64,000 bases of DNA from an uncultured Candidatus Pelagibacter sp. (GTDB lineage: Bacteria > Pseudomonadota > Alphaproteobacteria > Pelagibacterales > Pelagibacteraceae): positions 62,001 through 126,000 of the forward strand of contig CAJQSQ010000004.1 of the NCBI GenBank assembly GCA_905616395.1. The letters are read 5' to 3'. The notes under the pieces are model-generated. The model was not told where the DNA came from and made no database searches. It saw nothing but the letters and a program-made list of their open reading frames with translations. Numbering within the stretch: the stretch's first letter is position 1; every line of letters begins with the position of its first letter. The position numbers were made by a program, and so were the translations under genes. Positions 38,786 to 48,301 of the stretch are shown here, one piece after another.

Positions 38786-40118
38786 TATTTAAAAAATATC
38801 CAATGAATATGATTACTGCAATACCTATAAACCAATTAGTTGCCATTATAGTGTAGAATATATCTGAGTAATCCCCACCTCTAATATTAATTACATACCA
38901 AAGAGACAAAAAAGGTAATGCTGATAACCTTAAAACACTTAAATAAAGACTATAGATAGGTTTCTTAACAGCTTGGAATACAGCTGTAGTTATAAAAAAC
39001 ACAGGATAAACTGGCGCAATTAATGCGGCTATTTTTAAATATATAGTGCCGTGAATTATAGCTTCTTGGTTATCTGTAAATTGAGATACAAAAAATTCTG
39101 CACCAAAAAATAATATAATACCTGCTACAGCCATAAAAGATGATCCAAATAGTAGAGCTTTCGAATATAATTCTCTTATACGGTCATAATTTTTAGCACC
39201 AAAATTTTGTCCACCAATAGAAAGTACTGCCGTGTTTAATCCAATAACTGGTAATAAAAAAACTTGCTCCACTCTTAAGGCTGCACCATAACCAGCTGTA
39301 GCAAGATCACCGAATTGACCAATAAAATATAAAATATTAAAAATACCTACACCAATAAATAACATGCTAATCATAATAGGTAACGCTTGCGTAAACAATT
39401 CTTTTAATAATATTAATTTAGGCCTAAAGCATTTAATTGATAAATACTTCCTCAATTTACATGCGTAGATTTTATACGCTAAATAAAAAGTGCCTACGGA
39501 CTGAGCAATTACAGTTGCTATAGCAAGACCACCTATACCATAAGCTGGAACAATTCCGTATCCCCAGATAAATAATGGATTTAAAAATATGTTTAAAAAG
39601 AAACTAAATATTAAAACATTTCTATAACTCTTAGTATCTCCTTGAGCATTCAAGGCTCCATTTAAAGAGATTTGAATCATTACAATGAAAGTACCATAAA
39701 AAATTATATCTAAATATTCTCTTGTTAAAGCTATACTAGCAGCATCAGAGCCCATTACTGTTAAAAGAAAATTAGATGCATTTAATCCAAACAAGGTGAC
39801 AACAACAGAAATAATCAGTGCAAAGATTACAGATTGTGCGATTAGCAATGATGCTTTATTATCTTGCTTTGCACCTAATAAATTACCAATGCATGAGTTT
39901 GTTGCAGCACCAATACCAACCCCAACAGCAATTATTACAAAATATATAGGAAATGATTTAGCAATTGCGCCTATAGCTTCAGCAGAAATTCTACCAGCAA
40001 ACCAAGTATCAACTAGATTGTAAAATGTTTGAAATAATGAACCTACACTTGCAGGGATTGTTACTTTTCTAAGTAGTTCCCAAATGGGATCTTTGGTTAA
40101 TTTTAATGCTTTAGACAA
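38748..40118 (-). CDS. MATE family efflux transporter
   Basis: TIPASVGSLFQTFYNLVDTWFAGRISAEAIGAI; ~12 TM segments, GIGAATNSCIGNLLGA. Confidence 0.88.
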   Translation of the reverse strand: MSKALKLTKDPIWELLRKVTIPASVGSLFQTFYNLVDTWFAGRISAEAIGAIAKSFPIYFVIIAVGVGIGAATNSCIGNLLGAKQDNKASLLIAQSVIFALIISVVVTLFGLNASNFLLTVMGSDAASIALTREYLDIIFYGTFIVMIQISLNGALNAQGDTKSYRNVLIFSFFLNIFLNPLFIWGYGIVPAYGIGGLAIATVIAQSVGTFYLAYKIYACKLRKYLSIKCFRPKLILLKELFTQALPIMISMLFIGVGIFNILYFIGQFGDLATAGYGAALRVEQVFLLPVIGLNTAVLSIGGQNFGAKNYDRIRELYSKALLFGSSFMAVAGIILFFGAEFFVSQFTDNQEAIIHGTIYLKIAALIAPVYPVFFITTAVFQAVKKPIYSLYLSVLRLSALPFLSLWYVINIRGGDYSDIFYTIMATNWFIGIAVIIFIGYFLNNVFKQKKSHFSY

Positions 40119-40127
40119 TTAATATTC

Positions 40128-41033
40128 CTATTTGAATTCTTTTTGAAATATATGCTTTGATCCACTCTTTTTAGCAAGGGTTATCTGTTTTTGCCTCATG
40201 CGGAATCTACCCTTTTGAACTTCTGTTAAATTATCATGACAATTAGTGCATGAAACACCTTCTTCATATTTGTTAGATTTCTTATCCTTGGGTGAAACAG
40301 GCTTTCTGCAACCACTGCATATTGAATAGGTGCCAGTTATTAACCCATGTTTAACACTAATTCTATTATCAAAAACAAAGCATTCACCCCTCCATAAACT
40401 CTCTTTTTGTTTGACATTTTTTAAGTAGTTAAGAATTCCACCTTTTAATTGAAAAACATTTTTAAAACCTTTTTTCTCTAAAAAAACAGAAGCTTTTTCA
40501 CATCTAATTCCACCGGTGCAAAACATAGCAATAGATTTTTTCTTATCAAGTTTATTTAAATATTTTGGGAATTCTCTAAAATTAACAACATCAGGGTTAA
40601 CTGATTTTTTAAAAGTACCAACCTCATATTCAAATGGTTTTCTTGAATCTAATACCAATGTTTTTTCATCAGCAATAAGTTTATTCCATTTTTTTGGATC
40701 TATATGATTATCTTTTTTATTTTTTGAAGATAAAGTAAGCCCCATTGGAACAACTTCTTTTTTAATTTTAACTTTTACTTTGTGAAATGGTTGAAATTTA
40801 CTTTTAGAGGAATTTTCACTATCAAACTTTTTAAAATCTAATATTTTTCTAATCTTAGCAATTGCTGCTTTTAGATCTAAAGGTTTACCGGATATTGTTG
40901 CATTAATGCCCTCACTAGCAATAATAACAGTTCCTCTAATATTCTTCTTAACTAAAAAATCCTGAAGTAAAATTTTATTTTTCTTTAGTGTGTTAAGTTT
41001 TTTAAATTTATAAAAACCAAATATTTCAAACAT
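40128..41033 (-). CDS. trhO: tRNA uridine(34) hydroxylase, rhodanese family (TrhO/YceA)
   Basis: VIIASEGINATISG, VLDSRKPFEYEVGTFKKSVNP, AMFCTGGIRCEKASVFL. Confidence 0.9.
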   Translation of the reverse strand: MFEIFGFYKFKKLNTLKKNKILLQDFLVKKNIRGTVIIASEGINATISGKPLDLKAAIAKIRKILDFKKFDSENSSKSKFQPFHKVKVKIKKEVVPMGLTLSSKNKKDNHIDPKKWNKLIADEKTLVLDSRKPFEYEVGTFKKSVNPDVVNFREFPKYLNKLDKKKSIAMFCTGGIRCEKASVFLEKKGFKNVFQLKGGILNYLKNVKQKESLWRGECFVFDNRISVKHGLITGTYSICSGCRKPVSPKDKKSNKYEEGVSCTNCHDNLTEVQKGRFRMRQKQITLAKKSGSKHIFQKEFK

Positions 41034-41683
41034 TATAAAAGTCTACAAATGGTCATGCCGTCACCTAAAGGTACTATAATTTGTTCCACTCTTTTATCTT
41101 GTGTAACATGGGCATTAAACTCTCTGATATTTAATGTAAATTTATCAATGTTAGCTTCATCAGCAACTTCACCATGCCATAAAACATTATCGATAATAAT
41201 TAAGCCATTTTTATCTAATAACTTTAATGATCTTTCATAATATTCTTTGTAATTCATTTTATCTGCATCAATAAAAATCATATCAAATTTATCATTTTTA
41301 AATTCTTCTAAACTTTTAAGAGCTGGTTTTATTATTGTCTTAATTTTATGATCTTGATTGGCTTTTTTAAAAAAATCTATTGCAACTCTGCTTGTCTCTT
41401 CATTCTTATCTAGTGCTACAAGTTTACCATCATCAGGTAATGCTAGGGATATTGATAATGCACTTAAACCGGTAAAGGTTCCAATCTCAAGAGCATTTTT
41501 AATGTTAGAAATTTTGATGATTAAATGTAGAAAATGACATTGAGATGTAGCTACTTGCATTCTCTTAACGTCACCAAGTGTATTATTATAATCAATTATT
41601 TCTTGCTGAACTGGGTTTAGCTTTAAACTAAAATTATCTATATATTTTTGAAGTTTTTCAGTAATTTCAAGGTTCTTACCCAT
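41033..41683 (-). CDS. Class I SAM-dependent O-methyltransferase
   Basis: ALEIGTFTGLSALSISLALPDDGKLVALDKNE, DMIFIDADKMNYKEYYE, DNVLWHGEV. Confidence 0.85.
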   Translation of the reverse strand: MGKNLEITEKLQKYIDNFSLKLNPVQQEIIDYNNTLGDVKRMQVATSQCHFLHLIIKISNIKNALEIGTFTGLSALSISLALPDDGKLVALDKNEETSRVAIDFFKKANQDHKIKTIIKPALKSLEEFKNDKFDMIFIDADKMNYKEYYERSLKLLDKNGLIIIDNVLWHGEVADEANIDKFTLNIREFNAHVTQDKRVEQIIVPLGDGMTICRLL

Positions 41684-41687
41684 GGCA

Positions 41688-43163
41688 TTAAAGTTTCTTC
41701 TTTAATATCTCATTAATTAATTGAGGGTTAGCTTTTCCACTTGAAGCTTTCATGGCTTGTCCAACAAAGAAACCAAAAAGTTTTTCTTTTCCTTGTTTGT
41801 ATTCAATAGCTTTTTCTCTGTTATCGTTGATTATTTTATCAATTAAGGCCTCTAATGCTTTGGGATCACTTTCTTGTTTTAAGCCTTTTTCTTCAACAAT
41901 TATTTGGGGATCCTTGTCACCATCCATCATTAATTCAAATATCGTTTTAGCTATTTTTCCTGAAATTGTTCCATTCTTTATTAGATTTATTAACTTTGCT
42001 AAATTTTTTGCACTTATTGGGCTTTGGGATATTTCTAAGTTCTTGTTATTTAAAACGGCAAACAATTCACCTGTAATCCAGTTAACAGCTAATTTTATAT
42101 CTAAGTTCTTGCCCATTTTTGCAACCACTTCTTCAAAATATTTTGCTGTATCAATATCTGATACTAAAATTGTTGCCTCATAAGGAGACACTTTAAACTT
42201 ATCAATAAATCTTTTCTTTTTTTCATCTGGTAATTCTGGAATATCTAATTTAAGTTTTTCAATAAACTCGTCTGTTACCTCTAATGGCAATAAATCTGGA
42301 TCTGGGAAATATCTATAATCATGAGCATCCTCTTTTGACCTCATTGATCTTGTTTCATTTTTTTTAGTATCAAACAATCTTGTTTCTTGGTCAATCGTTT
42401 TACCCTCTTCAATTAAATCAACTTGTCTATTAGCTTCATAATCAATAGCCATTTGCATAAATTTAATAGAGTTTACGTTTTTAATCTCACAACGTGTTCC
42501 AAGTACATCAGAACCCTTAATACGAACTGAAATATTGACATCTGCTCTTAAAGAACCTTCTTGCATATTCCCATCACAAGTTCCTAAATATCTCATAATA
42601 GATCTAAGTTTTTTTACATAAGCGCTGACTTCATCGGGAGTTCTCATGTCAGGTTTACTAACAATTTCCATTAAAGCTACACCCGATCTATTTAAATCAA
42701 CTAATGTATTTTGTGGATCCATATCATGAATACTTTTTCCAGCATCTTGCTCTAAATGTAATCTTTCAATACCAACTTCTTTAGGGCCGTTTTCCATATC
42801 AAGTATAACAGTACCCTCTCCTACTATTGGAAATTTAAATTGTGAAATTTGATAACCTTGAGGAAGGTCTGCATAAAAATAATTTTTTCTATCAAACACA
42901 GATCTTTTATTTATTTGTGCTTTTAAACCTATACCAGTTTTGATTGCTTGTTTTACACAATACTCATTAATTACTGGAAGCATTCCAGGAAAAGCGGCAT
43001 CGACCAAACTAACTTGAGTATTAGGTTCTGCACCAAAAGTTGTTGATGAAGATGAAAATAATTTTGAGTTTGATGTAACTTGTGCATGAACCTCAAGACC
43101 AATTACTACTTCATAAACATTATTATATCTTTCGATTAAATATTCTGAACTATCTTTTGTCAT
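41688..43163 (-). CDS. gatB: Aspartyl/glutamyl-tRNA amidotransferase subunit B
   Basis: [54 protein letters not shown]. Confidence 0.97.
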   Translation of the reverse strand: MTKDSSEYLIERYNNVYEVVIGLEVHAQVTSNSKLFSSSSTTFGAEPNTQVSLVDAAFPGMLPVINEYCVKQAIKTGIGLKAQINKRSVFDRKNYFYADLPQGYQISQFKFPIVGEGTVILDMENGPKEVGIERLHLEQDAGKSIHDMDPQNTLVDLNRSGVALMEIVSKPDMRTPDEVSAYVKKLRSIMRYLGTCDGNMQEGSLRADVNISVRIKGSDVLGTRCEIKNVNSIKFMQMAIDYEANRQVDLIEEGKTIDQETRLFDTKKNETRSMRSKEDAHDYRYFPDPDLLPLEVTDEFIEKLKLDIPELPDEKKKRFIDKFKVSPYEATILVSDIDTAKYFEEVVAKMGKNLDIKLAVNWITGELFAVLNNKNLEISQSPISAKNLAKLINLIKNGTISGKIAKTIFELMMDGDKDPQIIVEEKGLKQESDPKALEALIDKIINDNREKAIEYKQGKEKLFGFFVGQAMKASSGKANPQLINEILKKKL

Positions 43164-44621
43164 TTATTTAATCCACCAGTCAGTAATTTTATTTTTAAAT
43201 TCAATTTTTTCTTCCATTGCATAAGCAATGTTTAAAATATTTTGTTCATCAAAAGCTTTGCCAATGATTTGTAAGCCTAATGGGTAACCCTTGGCATCTA
43301 CACCAGCTGGTATAGAAATAGCTGGCAATCCCGCTAAGTTCACGGGGACTGTAAATATATCATTTAAATACATAGAAACTGGATCATTAGTTTTTTCACC
43401 AATTTTAAATGCAGCACTTGGCGTCGATGGAGTTAATATTGCATCAACTTTTTTATAAGCTTCATCAAAATCATTTTTAATTAGTTTTCTAACTTTTTGA
43501 GCTTTTATGTAATAAGCATCATAATAACCTGATGATAAGACATATGTACCAATCATTATTCTTCTTTGAACTTCTTCACCAAAACCTTCGGATCTAGTTT
43601 TTTCATACATATCAATTAAGTTTTCACCCTTTGATCTAAATCCATACTTAACGCCGTCATATCTTGCTAAGTTTGAAGAGGCTTCAGCAGGTGCTACTAT
43701 ATAATATGCTGGTAATGCATAATTTGTATGGGGTAATGAAATTTCAACTATTTCTGCACCACAATCTTTTGCATACTCAATTCCTTTAGTCCAAAGGTCT
43801 TCAATTTCTTTGGGCATTCCATCAACTGTATATTCTTTTGGAATTCCAATTTTCTTACCCTTAATATTATTTGTTAATTCTTTGCTATATGCATTTCTCT
43901 TAAAATCAATTGATGTTGAATCTTTCTCATCATATGTGCTAATAATTTCTTGAAGCAGAGCGCAATCTTTTACATTTTTAGACATGGGGCCTGCTTGATC
44001 AAGAGATGATGCAAAAGCAACAATACCATACCTTGAACAGCTACCATAAGTAGGCTTTAGACCTACTGTGCCGGTAAATGAAGCAGGTTGTCTAATAGAG
44101 CCACCTGTATCGGTTCCAATTGTAATGGGCGTTAAATTAGCTGCTAGAGCTGATGCTGACCCACCAGATGAACCACCTGGCACTAAATCTTTATCTATTG
44201 GACTTTGTACATTTCCAAAAAAACTAGTTTCATTAGATGAGCCCATTGCAAACTCGTCACAATTTAATTTACCAAGTAAAATTGCTCCTTCGTTCCAAAT
44301 GTTTTGGGTGACTGTCGACTCGTATGGTGGGATAAAATTATTTAGAATTTTACTACCCGCTGTTGTCTTTACTCCGTTTGTGCAAAACAAATCTTTAACC
44401 GCCATTGGAACTCCTGGTAGCTTTAAATCAAAGTTTGGCTTTTGGTCAAAAATTTTTGCTTTCTCTAGAGCATTAGTAAAATCTTCTGTAATATAAGCAT
44501 TTAAATCTCTAGATTTTTCCCCTCTATTAATAAAAGCTTTAGTAGTTTCTTCTGATGAAATTTTTTTATCTTTAATGTTTTTAACTAAATCAGTTAAAGT
44601 AAGAGAGGTAATATCTGACAT
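43164..44621 (-). CDS. gatA: Aspartyl/glutamyl-tRNA amidotransferase subunit A
   Basis: Amidase signature: [45 protein letters not shown]. Confidence 0.97.
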   Translation of the reverse strand: MSDITSLTLTDLVKNIKDKKISSEETTKAFINRGEKSRDLNAYITEDFTNALEKAKIFDQKPNFDLKLPGVPMAVKDLFCTNGVKTTAGSKILNNFIPPYESTVTQNIWNEGAILLGKLNCDEFAMGSSNETSFFGNVQSPIDKDLVPGGSSGGSASALAANLTPITIGTDTGGSIRQPASFTGTVGLKPTYGSCSRYGIVAFASSLDQAGPMSKNVKDCALLQEIISTYDEKDSTSIDFKRNAYSKELTNNIKGKKIGIPKEYTVDGMPKEIEDLWTKGIEYAKDCGAEIVEISLPHTNYALPAYYIVAPAEASSNLARYDGVKYGFRSKGENLIDMYEKTRSEGFGEEVQRRIMIGTYVLSSGYYDAYYIKAQKVRKLIKNDFDEAYKKVDAILTPSTPSAAFKIGEKTNDPVSMYLNDIFTVPVNLAGLPAISIPAGVDAKGYPLGLQIIGKAFDEQNILNIAYAMEEKIEFKNKITDWWIK

Positions 44622-44908
44622 TATTCAACCACCCTTGGAACAACAAAAAAATCTTCATTTTCATCTGGAGAGTTTTTTAAAACTTGCTCTCTAATATTTC
44701 CACTTTTTACTTCATCCACTCTTAACTTTAATGTTGTTTCAGCAACGGAAGTTAAAGGTTCAACGTTATCGGTATCTAGTTCTTTCAATTTTTCAATAAA
44801 ATCAAATATAGAATTCATATCTCCAGCTAATTTTTTAGCTTTTTCATCATCAACTGAAATTCTTGATAATTTAGATATGTGCTTTATTGTTTTAAGATCA
44901 ATTGTCAT
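44621..44908 (-). CDS. gatC: Aspartyl/glutamyl-tRNA amidotransferase subunit C
   Basis: [45 protein letters not shown]. Confidence 0.95.
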   Translation of the reverse strand: MTIDLKTIKHISKLSRISVDDEKAKKLAGDMNSIFDFIEKLKELDTDNVEPLTSVAETTLKLRVDEVKSGNIREQVLKNSPDENEDFFVVPRVVE

Positions 44909-44959
44909 GTGGTAATTAAATATGAGGGCAAACTATCACTTAAGTATAAAATATACAAT

Positions 44960-45415
44960 ATGATCACAATTGAAGATTTTAAAATAAAACACTCAAATAA
45001 AGTACGATTTATTGGTTTGGATTTGGGGTCTAAAAGAATTGGTGTCTCTATTTGTGATGAGAAACAATCAATTGCGACACCGTTTAAAACTATAAATAAA
45101 ACAAATACTAATGAACTTATTGATCAACTTAATGTGATTATTAAAGAAAACAATATCGGTGGTATCATTATTGGTAATCCAGTAAATATGGATGGTTCAC
45201 TTGGAAGGTCAGCTCAATCTGTTAACGACGTTGCATTAAATATTTCAAAATCTATTGATCTACCTGTAATTCTTTGGGATGAAAGGTTATCAACAGTTGG
45301 AGCCTTTAACATCTCGAGTTTTTTGGATATTAACGTATCCAAAAGAGTTAAAACTATCGATCAAAATGCAGCAGCTTTTATTTTGCAAGGAGCTATAGAC
45401 TTTTTAAACAATTAA
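44960..45415 (+). CDS. ruvX: Holliday junction resolvase-like RuvX (YqgF)
   Basis: FIGLDLGSKRIGVSICDEKQSIATPF, GNPVNMDGSLG, WDERLSTVGA; start set to MITIEDF. Confidence 0.92.
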   Translation: MITIEDFKIKHSNKVRFIGLDLGSKRIGVSICDEKQSIATPFKTINKTNTNELIDQLNVIIKENNIGGIIIGNPVNMDGSLGRSAQSVNDVALNISKSIDLPVILWDERLSTVGAFNISSFLDINVSKRVKTIDQNAAAFILQGAIDFLNN

Positions 45416-45457
45416 TACTTGCCATAGGTATACTTAATAGTTATAGAGTTAGTTTTA

Positions 45458-46399
45458 ATGGCAACCAAAACAAATAAAGCTATTAAAATATCTCAAAAAC
45501 ACCTCCTGGGTATACAAGATCTATCAATAAATGATGTTAATTTAATTTTAGATGAGGCCAAGACCTTTATTAAACTTAACCAAAGTAAAAATAAAAGATT
45601 AAATATTTTAAATGGAAAAACTCAAATTAATTTATTTTTTGAACCTTCAACCAGAACTCAGAGTTCATTTGAACTAGCTGGAAAAAGACTGGGTGCAGAT
45701 GTGATGTCGATGAACATGGCGAACTCTGCAGTTAAAAAAGGTGAAACACTTATTGATACAGCAATGACTTTGAATGCAATGCATCCAGATATTATTGTAA
45801 TTCGTCACCAAGATTCAGGTGCATGTAATCTTTTATCTCAAAAAGTAAATTGTGCGGTGCTTAATGCTGGTGATGGAAGCCGTGAACACCCTACTCAGGC
45901 TTTATTAGACGCTTTAACAATTATAAATCGTAAAAAAAAGATTGAAGGCTTAAGGGTTGCAATTTGTGGTGACATAACTCATTCACGTGTTGCGAGATCA
46001 AATATTTATCTACTAAATATGTTGGGTGCAGAAGTTAATATTATTGCACCATCAAACTTAATGCCAAAAGAAATAGAAAAGTTTGGCGTTAATACATTTA
46101 CAGATATGAAAAAAGGTCTGAAAGATTGTGATATTGTAATGATGCTAAGATTACAAAATGAAAGGATGACTAGTTCTTTCTTGTCTTCTAATAGAGAATA
46201 TTATGAATATTATGGACTAACTCCAGATAAGCTTGCTCATGCAAAAGATGATGCTTTAATTATGCATCCAGGTCCAATGAATAGAGGGATCGAAATTGAT
46301 ACAAAATTGGCAGATGACATTAACAGAAGCGTAATTAAGGAACAGGTTGAACTAGGTGTTGCAGTTAGAATGGCTTGTTTAAAAATATTTTGTGAATAA
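45458..46399 (+). CDS. pyrB: Aspartate carbamoyltransferase catalytic subunit
   Basis: [57 protein letters not shown]. Confidence 0.96.
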   Translation: MATKTNKAIKISQKHLLGIQDLSINDVNLILDEAKTFIKLNQSKNKRLNILNGKTQINLFFEPSTRTQSSFELAGKRLGADVMSMNMANSAVKKGETLIDTAMTLNAMHPDIIVIRHQDSGACNLLSQKVNCAVLNAGDGSREHPTQALLDALTIINRKKKIEGLRVAICGDITHSRVARSNIYLLNMLGAEVNIIAPSNLMPKEIEKFGVNTFTDMKKGLKDCDIVMMLRLQNERMTSSFLSSNREYYEYYGLTPDKLAHAKDDALIMHPGPMNRGIEIDTKLADDINRSVIKEQVELGVAVRMACLKIFCE

Positions 46400-47686
46400 A
46401 TGAAAAAACAATACTTTATAAATGTAAATATAATTGACCCTCATAACTCTATCAATGAGAACGGCGGATTAATTATTGGTGAAGATGGTTTAATTGAAGC
46501 TATTGGTAAAAAAGTAAATTCCAATAACATTCCTTCAAGAGAAAAGGTAATAGACTTAAATGGCAAATATATATTCCCAGGTCTTGTGGATATGCGTGTC
46601 TTTGCAGGTGAACCTGGCTATGAATATAAAGAAAATTTTAGAACACTAAGTAATGCAGCACTTGCAGGTGGTGTTACTTCAGTTGTTACTATGCCTAATA
46701 CTGATCCAATTATAGATAATGTTTCAATAGTAGATTTTTTAAAAAGACGTGGAAGAGACAAATCTAAAATTAATGTTTTTCCAAGTGCCGCTCTTACAAA
46801 AAATATTGAAGGAACTACTATGACTGAATTTGGCCTACTTCAAAGTAGAGGAATAATTGGATTTACTGATGGAGTTAAAACAATTCAAAATACTAGACTA
46901 ATGTCTCGTATAATGAATTCAGCTAAAGATTTGGGTACATTGATCATGCAACATGCTGAGGATTATGATTTATCTAAAAATGGAATGATTAATTCTGGAA
47001 TTATTGCAACTAAACTTGGGTTATCTGGGATACCTGCTGTTGCTGAAAGAATAATTATTGAAAGAGATCTAACGTTGCTTGAAAATATTAAATGCAGATA
47101 TCACATATCACAAATTTCAGCTGCAAAATCAGTTGAAATTATTGAGGAAAGAAAAAATAAAGTTAAGTTTACGACAGGTGTCTCCATAAATAACCTTTCA
47201 TTAAATGAAAATGATATAGGGGATTTCAGAACTTTCTTGAAATTATCACCCCCATTAAGAACTGAAGAAGATAGAATTGCTCTAGTGCAAGGATTAAAAG
47301 ATGAAACGATAGACGTTATTGTATCAGATCATAAACCTGAAGATGAAGAGCAAAAAAGATTAACCTTTGCACAAGCATCTACAGGAGCTTCTGGAATAGA
47401 AACACTGTTATCACTAAGTCTAGAGTTATATCACAATGGTTCTGTTAAATTAGAAACCATAATTAAAGCCTTAACATCAAACCCTGCAAAAATTTTAAAA
47501 ATTGATAAGGGTAATCTTTCAGTGGGTAATGAAGCAGATTTTTGTATTGTAGACATTGATAAGCCATGGGTTGTTAAAAAAGATAAACTTATCTCTAAAT
47601 CAAAAAATACCTCTATTGAAGACAAAAAACTCCAAGGTAAAGTCACTAATACATTTGTAAAAGGTGAAGAATTATTTAAGCTATAA
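46400..47686 (+). CDS. Dihydroorotase-like protein, probable non-catalytic PyrC' (HxH metal motif replaced)
   Basis: Amidohydrolase fold FPGLVDMRVFAGEPGYEYKENFRT, VTSVVTMPNTDP, DVIVSDHKPEDEEQKRLTFAQASTGASGIETLL. Confidence 0.85.
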   Translation: MKKQYFINVNIIDPHNSINENGGLIIGEDGLIEAIGKKVNSNNIPSREKVIDLNGKYIFPGLVDMRVFAGEPGYEYKENFRTLSNAALAGGVTSVVTMPNTDPIIDNVSIVDFLKRRGRDKSKINVFPSAALTKNIEGTTMTEFGLLQSRGIIGFTDGVKTIQNTRLMSRIMNSAKDLGTLIMQHAEDYDLSKNGMINSGIIATKLGLSGIPAVAERIIIERDLTLLENIKCRYHISQISAAKSVEIIEERKNKVKFTTGVSINNLSLNENDIGDFRTFLKLSPPLRTEEDRIALVQGLKDETIDVIVSDHKPEDEEQKRLTFAQASTGASGIETLLSLSLELYHNGSVKLETIIKALTSNPAKILKIDKGNLSVGNEADFCIVDIDKPWVVKKDKLISKSKNTSIEDKKLQGKVTNTFVKGEELFKL

Positions 47687-47688
47687 GA

Positions 47689-48264
47689 ATGGAATATTTA
47701 GTCGTTGCATTAAGTTCATATTTATTAGGATCGATACCTTTTGGTTTTATACTTACAAAAATCTTTTTAAAAAAAGATATTAGAGATATTGGTTCAGGAA
47801 ACATTGGGGCTACTAATGCTCTTAGAACTGGTAATAAAACATTAGGCTACGCAACTTTATTATTGGATGTAACAAAGGCTATATTACCCGTTTTATATGT
47901 TAAATTTAATTACCCAGATTATATTTTTATTGCATCACTAAGTGCCTTTTTAGGTCACGTTTTCCCTATATGGCTGAAGTTTAAAGGGGGTAAGGGTGTT
48001 GCAACATATGTTGGAATATTATTTTCGATAAACATAATTTTGGGTTTAGTGTTTATTATTAGTTGGGGTATTACATTTCTAATTTCAAAATATTCATCAC
48101 TTTCATCTCTTGTCAGTAGTTTTTTGGTTCCAGTTTATTTAATAATTTTTGAAAATCATAATTCAATATTTTTTATAATAATGTTTGTACTTATATTCTA
48201 TACGCATAGAGAAAATGTAAAACGATTGAAAAACAAAGAAGAAACAGAGACTAAAATTTATTGA
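47689..48264 (+). CDS. plsY: Glycerol-3-phosphate acyltransferase PlsY
   Basis: SYLLGSIPFGFILTKIFLKKDIRDIGSGNIGATNALRTGNK, GHVFPIWLKFKGGKGVAT. Confidence 0.95.
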   Translation: MEYLVVALSSYLLGSIPFGFILTKIFLKKDIRDIGSGNIGATNALRTGNKTLGYATLLLDVTKAILPVLYVKFNYPDYIFIASLSAFLGHVFPIWLKFKGGKGVATYVGILFSINIILGLVFIISWGITFLISKYSSLSSLVSSFLVPVYLIIFENHNSIFFIIMFVLIFYTHRENVKRLKNKEETETKIY

Positions 48265-48301
48265 TTTGACTATCCAAGTCTTTTAAGTAATTTGTTTAGT
48301 A

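Noticed and set aside
41752-42183. 143-aa plus-strand ORF opposite gatB
   Set aside because: Fully antisense to a strongly conserved gene, with Phe/Ser/Ile-rich shadow-frame composition; not supported as coding.
44068-44496. 142-aa plus-strand ORF opposite gatA
   Set aside because: Antisense shadow of the amidase signature region; no recognisable family.
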